Origin: an uncultured Flavobacteriales bacterium
GTDB lineage: Bacteria; Bacteroidota; Bacteroidia; Flavobacteriales_E; Vicingaceae
Direction: 5' to 3'
Assembly (NCBI GenBank): GCA_913059105.1
Contig: CAJXRL010000119.1
Location: 1-7,994 of the forward strand
DNA length: 7,994 nt
How positions within the stretch are numbered: the stretch's first letter is position 1; each line of letters opens with the position of its first letter. Positions 1 through 6,944 of the stretch are shown piece after piece. The notes under the pieces are model-generated. The model was not told where the DNA came from, searched no databases, and was given only the letters and a program-made list of their open reading frames with translations. The position numbers and the translations under genes are program-made.

Positions 1-33
1 TCGTCGGCAGCGTCAGATGTGTATAAGAGACAG
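1..33 (+). other. Illumina Nextera read-1 adapter (artefact)
   Basis: The 33 bases match the Nextera transposase adapter for read 1. Positions 15-33 are the 19-bp Tn5 mosaic end, AGATGTGTATAAGAGACAG. This is library-construction sequence, not part of the genome, and it truncates the cold-shock gene that follows. Confidence 0.98.
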
Positions 34-132
34 ACCTGTAACATGCACAAAGTGCTCATTTTCTGATTCGTTCTCTTTAATAAAACCAAAACCTTTAGTT
101 TCATTGAAGAATTTTACTGTTCCTTTACTCAT
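34..132 (-). CDS. Cold-shock protein, CspA family (3' end missing)
   Basis: The first 33 codons of a cold-shock-domain protein are visible; the rest is cut off by the adapter junction. The protein starts MSKGTVKFFNETKGFGFI, which contains the RNP1 nucleic-acid-binding motif KGFGFI at residues 13-18. This is followed by a HFVHVTG segment at residues 27-33 in the place of RNP2. Family members are small (about 60-70 residues) single-domain OB-fold proteins that bind single-stranded RNA and DNA and act as RNA chaperones in the cytoplasm. The start ATG (130-132) is the only one in frame and lies about 22 nt downstream of the predicted transcription start. No Shine-Dalgarno is present, as is usual in Bacteroidota. 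Many paralogues exist, so no specific gene symbol is given. An extended protein with a C-terminal domain cannot be excluded. Confidence 0.93.
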
Positions 133-157
133 TATAAAAAATTAAAATATTAAAGCG

Positions 158-189
158 CAAAAGTAGGTTAATATATTGGTCTTCCAAAA
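158..189 (-). promoter_or_regulatory. Bacteroidetes-type promoter of the cold-shock gene
   Basis: Read on the minus strand, a perfect -7 element TACTTTTG (165 to 158; consensus TAnnTTTG) is preceded, after a 19-bp spacer, by TTTTG (189 to 185), which fits the -33 TTTG/TTG element. Predicted transcription starts near 154, giving a leader of about 22 nt. This is too short for the long structured leader seen in E. coli cspA. The promoter is inferred from motifs only. Confidence 0.65.
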
Positions 190-634
190 CTTTATCTAAG
201 TATATTTTAAAAAATTGCTCATTTAGTTCTTAATAATTCATTACCAAACAACTATAAAAGTCTTAATACAAAGGAGTTATTGCACTATTCCTTAGCTTTA
301 AAAAATAGCACATCTACTTCATGCTAAACAACATAGAATTCTTTCAAACTATTAAAAGTATTATACTTTTTCACTAATTCATTTAGATTACTCTAGTTCA
401 TTTAACAAATACCAAAAAAATTAATTTATACTTTTTATTTTCATCAGCAACTTGCCTATTTACGCTGTTGTCTTACGATTTATAAAGAAAATTCCTAAAA
501 TTTAGCTTATTCATACGAAAATTAGGGTAAGATATATGAATCACTACACCTTGGACATTACTACTTTAAATAGGCTTCACTAAATAGTGGCTACAAAATG
601 CAATTCTTTGTAACCGGGTAAAACCTCTACACAA
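190..634. other. AT-rich intergenic region without a recognisable gene
   Basis: This region lies between the 3' end of ispE and the promoter of the cold-shock gene, both on the minus strand. Only very short open frames occur, such as 18 codons from 321 and 16 codons from 537 on the plus strand. None resembles a known protein. A 12-bp palindrome CACTAAATAGTG at 578-589 could form a small hairpin downstream of ispE. It lacks a clear U-tract and is a weak terminator candidate at best. I see no tRNA-like or riboswitch-like structure. Confidence 0.5.
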
Positions 635-1444
635 TTATATACTTAACTGAAAGCACTTACTTGCGTAAGTGGGGAAACTGTATCCTTTCGGCTCTTCTTT
701 GAAGAGCGCAAAAAAAGTTGATCCGCTTCCACTCATCGCAACATAAAAAGGCTCAAGTTTTGTCAGTTCATTTTTCAATTCAATTAACTCTGGATAATTG
801 GGCAATAATGACGTTTCAAAATCATTCTTGATAGAATTCTGCCAATCTCTTTTATCCAAATTATTAATATCCTTTAAATTAAATTTAGCTTGTTTGGGAA
901 TAATTGAACTGTATGCTTCCTTTGTACTAATGTGAATCCCCGGATTTACCAGCAAGCAATAGCAATCTAAGTCTAATTTTAAATTAGAATCTAACCTCTC
1001 CCCTTTTCCGCGTACAAATGCGGCCTTATTTTTAATAAAAAATGGACAATCACTGCCCAAAAGACCAGCTAATTGCTCCAATCGCTCCACGCTTAAATTC
1101 AACTGAAACATTTCACTCAACCCTTTTAAGACAAATGCAGCATCTGAAGAACCACCGCCCAAGCCGGCACCGATTGGTATATTCTTTTCTAAATGAATAG
1201 AAACCGGAGGTAAAACATAATCCCTTGCTAAAAGCTGATATGCTTTCATGCACAGATTATTGCTTTGATCACCGTCAATTTCAATACCTGAGCTGCTGAA
1301 TAAAGTTTTATCAGCCACTTGAATTTCAATTACATCAAACCAAGGTACTGGTAAAAAGATACTTTCAAGATTATGAAATCCATCTACTCTTTTTTCAGTT
1401 ATAAATAATCCCAAATTGATCTTTGCATTGCAATTCATTCGCAT
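635..1444 (-). CDS. ispE: 4-diphosphocytidyl-2-C-methyl-D-erythritol kinase
   Basis: IspE uses ATP to phosphorylate the 2-hydroxyl of CDP-methylerythritol, the fourth step of the MEP pathway to isoprenoid precursors, in the cytoplasm. The protein is 269 aa, normal for the family, and has the three GHMP-kinase motifs. The N-terminal substrate motif is NAKINLGL (residues 6-13), with the conserved Lys at K8. The glycine-rich ATP-binding loop is PIGAGLGGGSSDAA (90-103). The third motif is AMSGSGSTFFALF (236-248). The catalytic Asp is D132 in GSDCPFF (130-136). All key residues are present. ATG 1442-1444 (M1) and ATG 1436-1438 (M3) are both possible starts; a promoter -7 box ends only 4 nt before M1, so the mRNA is probably leaderless or nearly so. 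The gene is divergent from accA, with a 94-bp gap, and is probably monocistronic. Confidence 0.97.
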   Translation of the reverse strand: MRMNCNAKINLGLFITEKRVDGFHNLESIFLPVPWFDVIEIQVADKTLFSSSGIEIDGDQSNNLCMKAYQLLARDYVLPPVSIHLEKNIPIGAGLGGGSSDAAFVLKGLSEMFQLNLSVERLEQLAGLLGSDCPFFIKNKAAFVRGKGERLDSNLKLDLDCYCLLVNPGIHISTKEAYSSIIPKQAKFNLKDINNLDKRDWQNSIKNDFETSLLPNYPELIELKNELTKLEPFYVAMSGSGSTFFALFKEEPKGYSFPTYASKCFQLSI

Positions 1445-1448
1445 ACAG

Positions 1449-1456
1449 CAAAAATA
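1449..1456 (-). promoter_or_regulatory. Putative -7 promoter element of ispE
   Basis: On the minus strand TATTTTTG (1456 to 1449) is a perfect TAnnTTTG. Its final G is followed by just 4 nt before the first ispE ATG. A transcript from it would start at or 1-2 nt before the ATG. No convincing -33 TTG was found 17-23 bp upstream, so the assignment rests on the -7 box and its position. Confidence 0.5.
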
Positions 1457-1507
1457 AGTCTAATCTGTGAAGGGATTAAAAAAGTGGAACAGTGAAGGCA
1501 AATTTTG

Positions 1508-1515
1508 TACTTTTG
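1508..1515 (+). promoter_or_regulatory. Putative -7 promoter element of accA
   Basis: TACTTTTG is a perfect match to the Bacteroidetes TAnnTTTG and lies 23 nt before the accA ATG. The predicted leader is about 20 nt. The only -33 candidate is a weak GTGG at 1484-1487, 20 bp upstream. The same octamer occurs before the cold-shock gene and dnaB. Confidence 0.55.
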
Positions 1516-1538
1516 AGGCCCTATTTTAAAGATAAAAC

Positions 1539-2504
1539 ATGGCAAATTTTTTAGATTTCGAAGAACCAATTAAAGAGATTATTGATCAGCTTGAACAAGC
1601 AAAAGAATTGGAAGAAAAGAGTAAAGTAGACGTTTCAAAAACGACTAAAGCTCTTGAAAAGAAACTAAAAGAAACTCGAAAGGAAATCTACAGCAAGCTC
1701 ACACCTTGGCAAAAGGTTCAAGTTAGCCGTCATCCAGACAGACCATATACCTTAAGCTACATTGATGCCGTTACCAACGGTGATTTCATAGAATTACATG
1801 GAGACCGTAATGTTAAAGACGATAAGGCTATGGTAGGCGGAATTGGCACTGTTGACGGACAATCAGTTATGTTTATTGGACAACAAAAAGGCATTAACAC
1901 CAAAATGCGACAATATAGAAATTTTGGGATGGCAAATCCTGAAGGGTATAGAAAAGCGTTGAGATTAATGAAATTGGCTGAGAAATTTAATATCCCCGTA
2001 GTTTCTTTCATCGATACTCCAGGAGCTTTTCCAGGACTTGAGGCTGAAGAAAGAGGTCAGGGCGAGGCAATTGCAAGAAATTTAATGGAAATGACGACTC
2101 TAAAAGTTCCAATTATCTGCGTCATAATTGGTGAAGGGGCCTCAGGTGGAGCTTTGGGTATTGGAATTGGTGATAAAGTTTTAATGATGGAAAACACATG
2201 GTATTCCGTTATCTCTCCTGAAAGTTGCTCTTCCATTTTATGGAGAAGTTGGGACTATAAAGAAGTTGCGGCTTCTGCCCTGAAATTAACTTCGGCGGAT
2301 ATGTTGGAGAACAAGCTTATTGACGGTGTAATTAAAGAACCAAATGGAGGTGCACATGCACATCCTAAGGAGGCTTTTAATATTGTGAAAAAAGAAATCT
2401 TAAAGCAACTTTCAAAGCTTTGTGAAATTGAGCCTGAGAAAAGAGTTGCTAACAGAATTAAGAAATTCTCTAGCATGGGCGTTGTGAACGAAGGAAAAGC
2501 CTAA
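1539..2504 (+). CDS. accA: Acetyl-CoA carboxylase carboxyltransferase subunit alpha
   Basis: AccA, with AccD, forms the carboxyltransferase that moves the carboxyl group from biotin on AccB to acetyl-CoA, giving malonyl-CoA for fatty-acid synthesis. It acts in the cytoplasm. The protein is 321 aa, the usual length. Residues 10-50 are a charged helical, probably coiled-coil, N-terminus. The crotonase-like core follows, with the conserved blocks RNFGMANPEGYRKALRLM (127-144), FIDTPGAFPG (157-166), the oxyanion-hole glycine run GEGASGGALGIGIGD (198-212) and SVISPE (223-228). These match the E. coli enzyme almost residue for residue. The start ATG fits the family N-terminus. Its TAA stop (2502-2504) overlaps the TAG stop of the convergent lipoprotein gene, so there is no room for an intergenic terminator. 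No accD is in the window, and nothing is unusual in the protein itself. Confidence 0.99.
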   Translation: MANFLDFEEPIKEIIDQLEQAKELEEKSKVDVSKTTKALEKKLKETRKEIYSKLTPWQKVQVSRHPDRPYTLSYIDAVTNGDFIELHGDRNVKDDKAMVGGIGTVDGQSVMFIGQQKGINTKMRQYRNFGMANPEGYRKALRLMKLAEKFNIPVVSFIDTPGAFPGLEAEERGQGEAIARNLMEMTTLKVPIICVIIGEGASGGALGIGIGDKVLMMENTWYSVISPESCSSILWRSWDYKEVAASALKLTSADMLENKLIDGVIKEPNGGAHAHPKEAFNIVKKEILKQLSKLCEIEPEKRVANRIKKFSSMGVVNEGKA

Positions 2505-3787
2505 AACTGATTAAACTTCACGTTTATTCCAACAATATCATTTGGCAAAGAGGTAGATTGAACTGGCGAAATCTGTCGGTAATTATACACGCTTAACTGG
2601 GTCCCAAAACCAACATATACTTGATTATTTAATTCATCATAAGCTAATACAGCATTATTAATGGCTAGATAGTTTACTAAGTTATTACTGCTAGGCCTGT
2701 ACGTTTGAATACTTGACTTTGTACTAATTACAAAATCCCCAATGGTAGTTAATACTACTTCACGGATGCTATCGCAGGTAAACAGGTTATTCTGTATTGA
2801 AGAAGTTATCGAATTAAAAAGCATCGCTTTTCCTCCTTGAGCAGTATTACAAAACACCAATACATTCTCATCATCAATATATTGAAGGTCCACTGCATCG
2901 TCAAAGATAGTTCTAGACCGTAAACTTGTCCCAATGGTTTTATTCAACACTCTGAGTACCCTATTACTTCCATTTCGATCTACCTCTTCCACCACATTGA
3001 ACTGCCCTCCTACGCCAATGCTTTCTACTTTTTTTGTGGCAGGCGTCAAATAAGTATAGTTTTCATTCAAATTTTGATTGAACCCTTTCACTCCAAGATC
3101 AAGAATCGAAAATAGAACATCTCTATTGTCGTTTTTAATACTCAGGAAAGGTGCAGGAAAGTTAGAATTAAACACTTTTGAAAAACTCACATTATTTTTG
3201 GCTGGATCAAACATTTCAATTTCATTACCATTGCTTGGGATAAACCATAAATGTTGGTTAAAACGATTAAACACAGAACCCTGATAACGTTTACTAAACT
3301 GATGAATACGTTGAAACGTAAATTGGTTTTGATCGAAGTACAAATCAGAAGTTGAACCGTTGTCACAGGTTACAAAAACTCCTGTCTTTTGAGTGTTCAT
3401 TCCCCGAATGTTAATATATCGGAAGGAACTGAATCTATTTTCCCCATCAAAAGCCTCAATCTTGAAGTAATAACGTCCAGTTGGGATCAAACTATCAGCA
3501 ATATGAAAAACAAAATCTAACAAGTAATTTTTCTGTCCTACGTGAAAACCAACTGAAGGTAGAACTTTGTTTTTGGTATTCTCAGAAATAAGACTTACTT
3601 GCACACTCTCAATTACCTCATTATCTGATACATTTGCTCGAACAACAACCTGAGATAATACCGCAAATTCAGTGTTTTCTGCAGGGTCTAAAATTACTAC
3701 AGAAGGAGATTGCCCATCTTTATCTTCCTTGCAAGAAAGCATTAAAAAAATAAAACAAGTTGCAACTATGAAGAATGCTTTTCTCAT
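2501..3787 (-). CDS. Lipoprotein with Ig-like and beta-propeller-like domains, function unknown
   Basis: This is a 428-aa protein I cannot name. It begins MRKAFFIVATCFIFLMLSC: a short positive end, a hydrophobic stretch, then a lipobox-like MLSC, so it should be a lipoprotein acylated on C19. The next residues KED fit the K-(D/E)2 surface-export signal described in Capnocytophaga. Residues about 25-128 look like an Ig/cadherin-like beta-sandwich (PSVVILDPAENTEF, VVVRANVSDNEVIESVQVSL). The rest, to the C-terminus, is a run of beta-strand repeats with alternating 'observed value' motifs such as QHLWFIPSNGNEIEMFDP and NQVYVGFGTQLSVYNY, suggesting a beta-propeller. I chose ATG 3785-3787. An in-frame TTG six codons upstream (3803-3805) would add residues before the signal peptide. 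The gene is convergent with accA, divergent from dnaB, and has no clear promoter box. A surface binding role is inferred only from architecture. Confidence 0.85.
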   Translation of the reverse strand: MRKAFFIVATCFIFLMLSCKEDKDGQSPSVVILDPAENTEFAVLSQVVVRANVSDNEVIESVQVSLISENTKNKVLPSVGFHVGQKNYLLDFVFHIADSLIPTGRYYFKIEAFDGENRFSSFRYINIRGMNTQKTGVFVTCDNGSTSDLYFDQNQFTFQRIHQFSKRYQGSVFNRFNQHLWFIPSNGNEIEMFDPAKNNVSFSKVFNSNFPAPFLSIKNDNRDVLFSILDLGVKGFNQNLNENYTYLTPATKKVESIGVGGQFNVVEEVDRNGSNRVLRVLNKTIGTSLRSRTIFDDAVDLQYIDDENVLVFCNTAQGGKAMLFNSITSSIQNNLFTCDSIREVVLTTIGDFVISTKSSIQTYRPSSNNLVNYLAINNAVLAYDELNNQVYVGFGTQLSVYNYRQISPVQSTSLPNDIVGINVKFNQF

Positions 3788-3832
3788 TTTATAAAAATAC
3801 TCCAAATGCCGCTAAATTCAAAAGATGAGATA

Positions 3833-3861
3833 GTTAATAAGTAGTAAAAAGTGGTTAATAA
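3833..3861. repeat. Pair of 8-bp direct repeats GTTAATAA, 21 bp apart
   Basis: GTTAATAA occurs at 3833-3840 and again at 3854-3861, one start-to-start step of 21 bp or two helical turns. The pair lies between the divergent lipoprotein and dnaB genes. Such phasing would suit a dimeric regulator, but in AT-rich DNA it could be chance. Confidence 0.35.
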
Positions 3862-3990
3862 CTTGTGTACATCGCGTTCATTAAATTCACTCTAACTTAA
3901 ATGAAACAGGCTAATCGCTTGTTTTAAACCATTTCGAAAAAAAAATTATTTTTCTATCACAATTCACACTCATAAATTAACGTATAGAAC

Positions 3991-3998
3991 TACTTTTG
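3991..3998 (+). promoter_or_regulatory. Putative -7 promoter element of dnaB
   Basis: TACTTTTG is a perfect TAnnTTTG and ends 4 nt before the dnaB ATG at 4003, so transcription would begin at or 1-2 nt before the start codon. No clear -33 TTG lies 17-23 bp upstream. A run of nine A at 3940-3948 upstream might act as an UP-like element. Confidence 0.5.
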
Positions 3999-4002
3999 AA
4001 GT

Positions 4003-5556
4003 ATGGATAACCAAGTAGACAAAAAGGACAGAACGAGAAGGAGAAGTGCTAATAGCAGCTTGCCATTGTCCAGTTTGGAACACGGCAAACTTCCGCCTCA
4101 AGCACTTGATTTAGAAGAGGCTGTTCTTGGATCTATGCTATTGGAAAAGGAAGCTGTAAATACCGTTATCGATATTTTACAAGGAAAAAGTTTCTATAAA
4201 GAAAGCCACCATAAAATATTTGAAGTAATCAAAGATCTTTTTGGAAGATCATTGCCCATCGACATATTAACTGTTACTAATGAACTGAAGCAAATAGGTG
4301 AATTGGAACTAGTTGGTGGACCGTACTATATTTCACAGTTAACTAATAGAGTAGCTTCCGCAGCAAACGTAGAGTTTCATGCACGGATTATTTCCCAGAA
4401 GTTTATTCAGCGAGAATTGATTCGAATTTCGACTGAAATTATTACTGATGCCTACGACGAAACAACAGACGTTTTTGCATTGCTAGATAAAGCAGAAAGC
4501 GGACTTTTTGGAGTTACAGAAGGAAATATTCGTAAGAGTTACGATTCCATGTCAGAGTTGGTAAGAAATGCAATTAAACAAATTGAATCTGCCAAAGGCC
4601 AAGAGGGTTCCGTTACAGGAGTACCTTCAGGATTTGCAGATTTGGATAGAATGACCGCAGGATGGCAGCCTTCTGATTTAGTTATTTTGGCCGCAAGACC
4701 TGCAATGGGTAAAACAGCCTTTGCTTTAACCTTGGCAAGAAATGCTGCTATCGACTTTCAAAAACCCGTTGCCGTATTTTCATTAGAGATGGCATCCGTA
4801 CAATTGGTAACTCGATTAATTTCAGGAGAATCTGAACTTTCTTCTCATAAATTGAGAAACGGAAACCTACGGAATGATGAAATAGAACAAATTCACGCAA
4901 AAATTGGCGCCCTAACAGAAGCTCCAATATTTATTGATGACAGTCCAGCTATTTCTGTTTTTGAATTAAGAGCCAAAGCAAGAAGACTAAAGTCACAGCA
5001 CGATATTCAGTTGTTATTGGTAGATTATTTACAATTAATGACAGCTGGTGGCGATGGAAAAGGCGGTGGAAACCGTGAACAAGAAATTTCTACCATTTCG
5101 AGATCTTTAAAAAGCATAGCCAAAGAACTAAACATACCTGTTATTGCACTTTCTCAGTTAAGCAGAGCTGTAGAGTCTCGTGGTGGTGATCGTCGTCCAC
5201 AACTTTCCGATCTACGGGAATCAGGGTCTATTGAACAAGATGCAGATATGGTAATGTTCATTAACCGACCTGAATATTATGGTTTAACGGAAGATGAAGA
5301 TGGTAATTCTACCATAGGAGTTGCCAACATCATTATTGCAAAACATAGAAACGGTGCCATTGGAGATGTTCAACTAAAATTTACTTCGGAATTAGCCAAA
5401 TTCTCTGATTTAGAAAAGTTTGACTATGAAGACAACAAATCTTTTGGGGAACTTCCAGTAAACGATGAATTCAATAGCGGCGGTAACACAAACAGCATTA
5501 CAATGAAATCTAGAATGGATGATGACATTGACGATAACGGTGAAACTCCTTTTTAG
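4003..5556 (+). CDS. dnaB: Replicative DNA helicase DnaB
   Basis: DnaB is the hexameric 5'-3' helicase that unwinds the replication fork and binds primase. The 517-aa protein has a basic, probably disordered start (residues 1-28), then the N-terminal primase-interaction domain beginning LPPQALDLEEAVLGSMLLE (30-48). A helical linker follows, then the RecA-like ATPase domain from about residue 205 (GVPSGFADLDRMTAGW). Walker A is ARPAMGKT (231-238) with K237. Walker B is LLLVDYLQLM (337-346) with D341. The arginine-finger region is KHRNG (447-451) with R449. All are intact, and no intein interrupts the Walker A loop, a common intein site in this family. The tail is acidic and ends DDDIDDNGETPF, resembling the SSB tip. 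ATG 4003 is the only in-frame ATG before the conserved domain. A -7 box ends 4 nt before it, suggesting leaderless mRNA. The next gene starts 36 bp downstream and is probably cotranscribed. Confidence 0.99.
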   Translation: MDNQVDKKDRTRRRSANSSLPLSSLEHGKLPPQALDLEEAVLGSMLLEKEAVNTVIDILQGKSFYKESHHKIFEVIKDLFGRSLPIDILTVTNELKQIGELELVGGPYYISQLTNRVASAANVEFHARIISQKFIQRELIRISTEIITDAYDETTDVFALLDKAESGLFGVTEGNIRKSYDSMSELVRNAIKQIESAKGQEGSVTGVPSGFADLDRMTAGWQPSDLVILAARPAMGKTAFALTLARNAAIDFQKPVAVFSLEMASVQLVTRLISGESELSSHKLRNGNLRNDEIEQIHAKIGALTEAPIFIDDSPAISVFELRAKARRLKSQHDIQLLLVDYLQLMTAGGDGKGGGNREQEISTISRSLKSIAKELNIPVIALSQLSRAVESRGGDRRPQLSDLRESGSIEQDADMVMFINRPEYYGLTEDEDGNSTIGVANIIIAKHRNGAIGDVQLKFTSELAKFSDLEKFDYEDNKSFGELPVNDEFNSGGNTNSITMKSRMDDDIDDNGETPF

Positions 5557-5592
5557 CTTTTCAGTAACTTCGCTACCTATCAAATTTCTAGT

Positions 5593-6852
5593 ATGAAAAA
5601 ATTCGGCTTCATCCTCCTTTTATTCCTTTTCAGTTCTTCAAGTTTTGCTTCCTACTTGCTTATTCCTATGGATGCAAGTCAGAAAAACCATTTAAAAGCT
5701 TATGGGATTGCATTTTGGTGCCTACAACGAAATGTTGAAGTACAATGGCTTTTAAACTACCGTGGAGGTTCTTTTATGATAAAAAGCGTTAAAGCTATTC
5801 AAGACGAAATGCTCATTAGAGGCGTATCCTATGAGATTGTTCCAAATGCAAAATCAACAGCTATTCTTACTGAAATTGGTAATCCTGAAAGCAATACAGA
5901 TGTTATAAAACTACAAAAACCTCCAAAAATGGCTGTCTACTCCCCTTCTGGTAAACAACCTTGGGATGATGCAGTAACCCTTGTACTTACCTACGCAGAA
6001 ATACCATATGAAGTAATTTACGACAAACAAATAATTGAAGGAAACTTGCCTCTTTATGATTGGCTGCACTTGCACCACGAAGATTTCACAGGCCAATACG
6101 GAAAGTTTTATGCCAGTTATAAAAACGCAAGTTGGTACAAAAAGCAGGTACGCGACAATGAGTCGATGGCTGCTGAATTGGGTTTTTCTAAAGTTTCAGA
6201 CTTGAAACTAAGTGTAGCCTTAGAAATAAAGAACTTTACTGCCGGTGGTGGTTTTCTATTTTCGATGTGTTCTGGAACAGATTCTTACGACATTTCTTTG
6301 GCAGCGATGGACCTAGACATTTGTGAAAAAATGTTTGATGGCGACGGTAGCACACCTGATTACAATTCAAAGTTAGACTTTGCCAATACTTTCGCTTTCA
6401 AAGATTTTACCTTAAAAACAAGTCCTAATTTGTATGAGTTTTCTAATATTGACGCAACACCTTTTCACATAAGAACACCAGAAAATAGAGACAAGTTTAC
6501 CTTGTTTGAATTTTCTGCAAAGTGGGATCCTGTGCCTACCATGCTGACTCAAAATCATACAAAAATTGTAGATGGCTTTATGGGACAAACCACTGCTTAC
6601 GACAAGCGATTTATAAAATCTGACGTGCTAATTATGGGCGAGAATAAATCCTTGAATTCTGCACGTTACATTCATGGTTCATTTGGAAAAGGCACCTGGA
6701 CTTTTTATGGAGGCCACGACCCAGAAGACTATCAGCATTTTGTGGGAGACCCACCTACCGATTTGAATTTGCACCCAAATTCTCCGGGCTATCGATTGAT
6801 ATTAAACAACGTTTTGTTTCCTGCAGCGAAGAAAAAGAAGCAAAAGACGTAG
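5593..6852 (+). CDS. Secreted GATase-like protein, commonly annotated 'asparagine synthetase B'
   Basis: The 419-aa protein starts with a signal peptide: MKK, a hydrophobic run at residues 4-18, and probable cleavage after SFA (17-19). It is therefore exported. Flavobacterial homologues next to dnaB are often named 'asparagine synthetase B'. I see neither the N-terminal Cys2 glutaminase nor the SGGxDS ATP-pyrophosphatase loop of AsnB, and an ATP-using enzyme would be out of place in the periplasm. What is visible looks more like a class I glutamine-amidotransferase, ThuA or BPL_N-type fold. There is an alpha/beta start (KMAVYSPSGKQPWDDAVTLVL, from about residue 111), the strand YDWLHLHHEDF, a nucleophile-elbow-like GGGFLFSMCSGTDS (218-231) with C226, and a late GKGTWTFYGGHDPED (365-379) with H375. 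The C-terminus ends in a lysine-rich tail. It follows dnaB by 36 bp with no promoter box. Cys/His catalysis is inference; the substrate is unknown. Confidence 0.88.
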   Translation: MKKFGFILLLFLFSSSSFASYLLIPMDASQKNHLKAYGIAFWCLQRNVEVQWLLNYRGGSFMIKSVKAIQDEMLIRGVSYEIVPNAKSTAILTEIGNPESNTDVIKLQKPPKMAVYSPSGKQPWDDAVTLVLTYAEIPYEVIYDKQIIEGNLPLYDWLHLHHEDFTGQYGKFYASYKNASWYKKQVRDNESMAAELGFSKVSDLKLSVALEIKNFTAGGGFLFSMCSGTDSYDISLAAMDLDICEKMFDGDGSTPDYNSKLDFANTFAFKDFTLKTSPNLYEFSNIDATPFHIRTPENRDKFTLFEFSAKWDPVPTMLTQNHTKIVDGFMGQTTAYDKRFIKSDVLIMGENKSLNSARYIHGSFGKGTWTFYGGHDPEDYQHFVGDPPTDLNLHPNSPGYRLILNNVLFPAAKKKKQKT

Positions 6853-6903
6853 TCGGATAATATCATTCTAAAATTCATCTTTTCTTCAAAAAAAATAAGC
6901 AAG

Positions 6904-6941
6904 CCTTTATTTAATTAATTCGAGAAGCATTTATATAAAGG
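6904..6941 (+). terminator. Weak hairpin downstream of the dnaB unit
   Basis: CCTTTAT (6904-6910) and ATAAAGG (6935-6941) form a 7-bp stem with a 24-nt loop, about 50 bp after the stop of the secreted-protein gene. The stem is AT-rich, and what follows is not a U-tract. It is the best terminator candidate in this gap, but it is weak and could be chance. Confidence 0.25.
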
Positions 6942-6944
6942 AAT

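Noticed and set aside
133..634. Hidden small gene or structured RNA in the long left gap
   Set aside because: Only frames of under 20 codons with unremarkable translations and one weak hairpin were seen; the cold-shock promoter predicts a short leader.
1757..2476. Open frames antisense to accA (1757-2011 and 2255-2476)
   Set aside because: They lie fully inside a highly conserved gene, have no recognisable protein features and are shadows of its codon pattern.
3078..3284. 68-codon plus-strand frame inside the lipoprotein gene
   Set aside because: It has no family resemblance or promoter, and the opposite strand encodes a protein with a clear signal peptide and beta-rich repeats.
3833..3870. 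DnaA boxes or an origin upstream of dnaB
   Set aside because: The repeats TTATTAAC (minus strand) differ from TTATCCACA at several positions, and there is no box cluster or DNA-unwinding element.
4690..5060. Possible intein in DnaB
   Set aside because: Walker A and Walker B are contiguous, at normal spacing and protein length; no intein blocks are present.
5911..6096. 61-codon minus-strand frame inside the secreted-protein gene
   Set aside because: Shadow of a well-supported plus-strand gene, with no features of its own.
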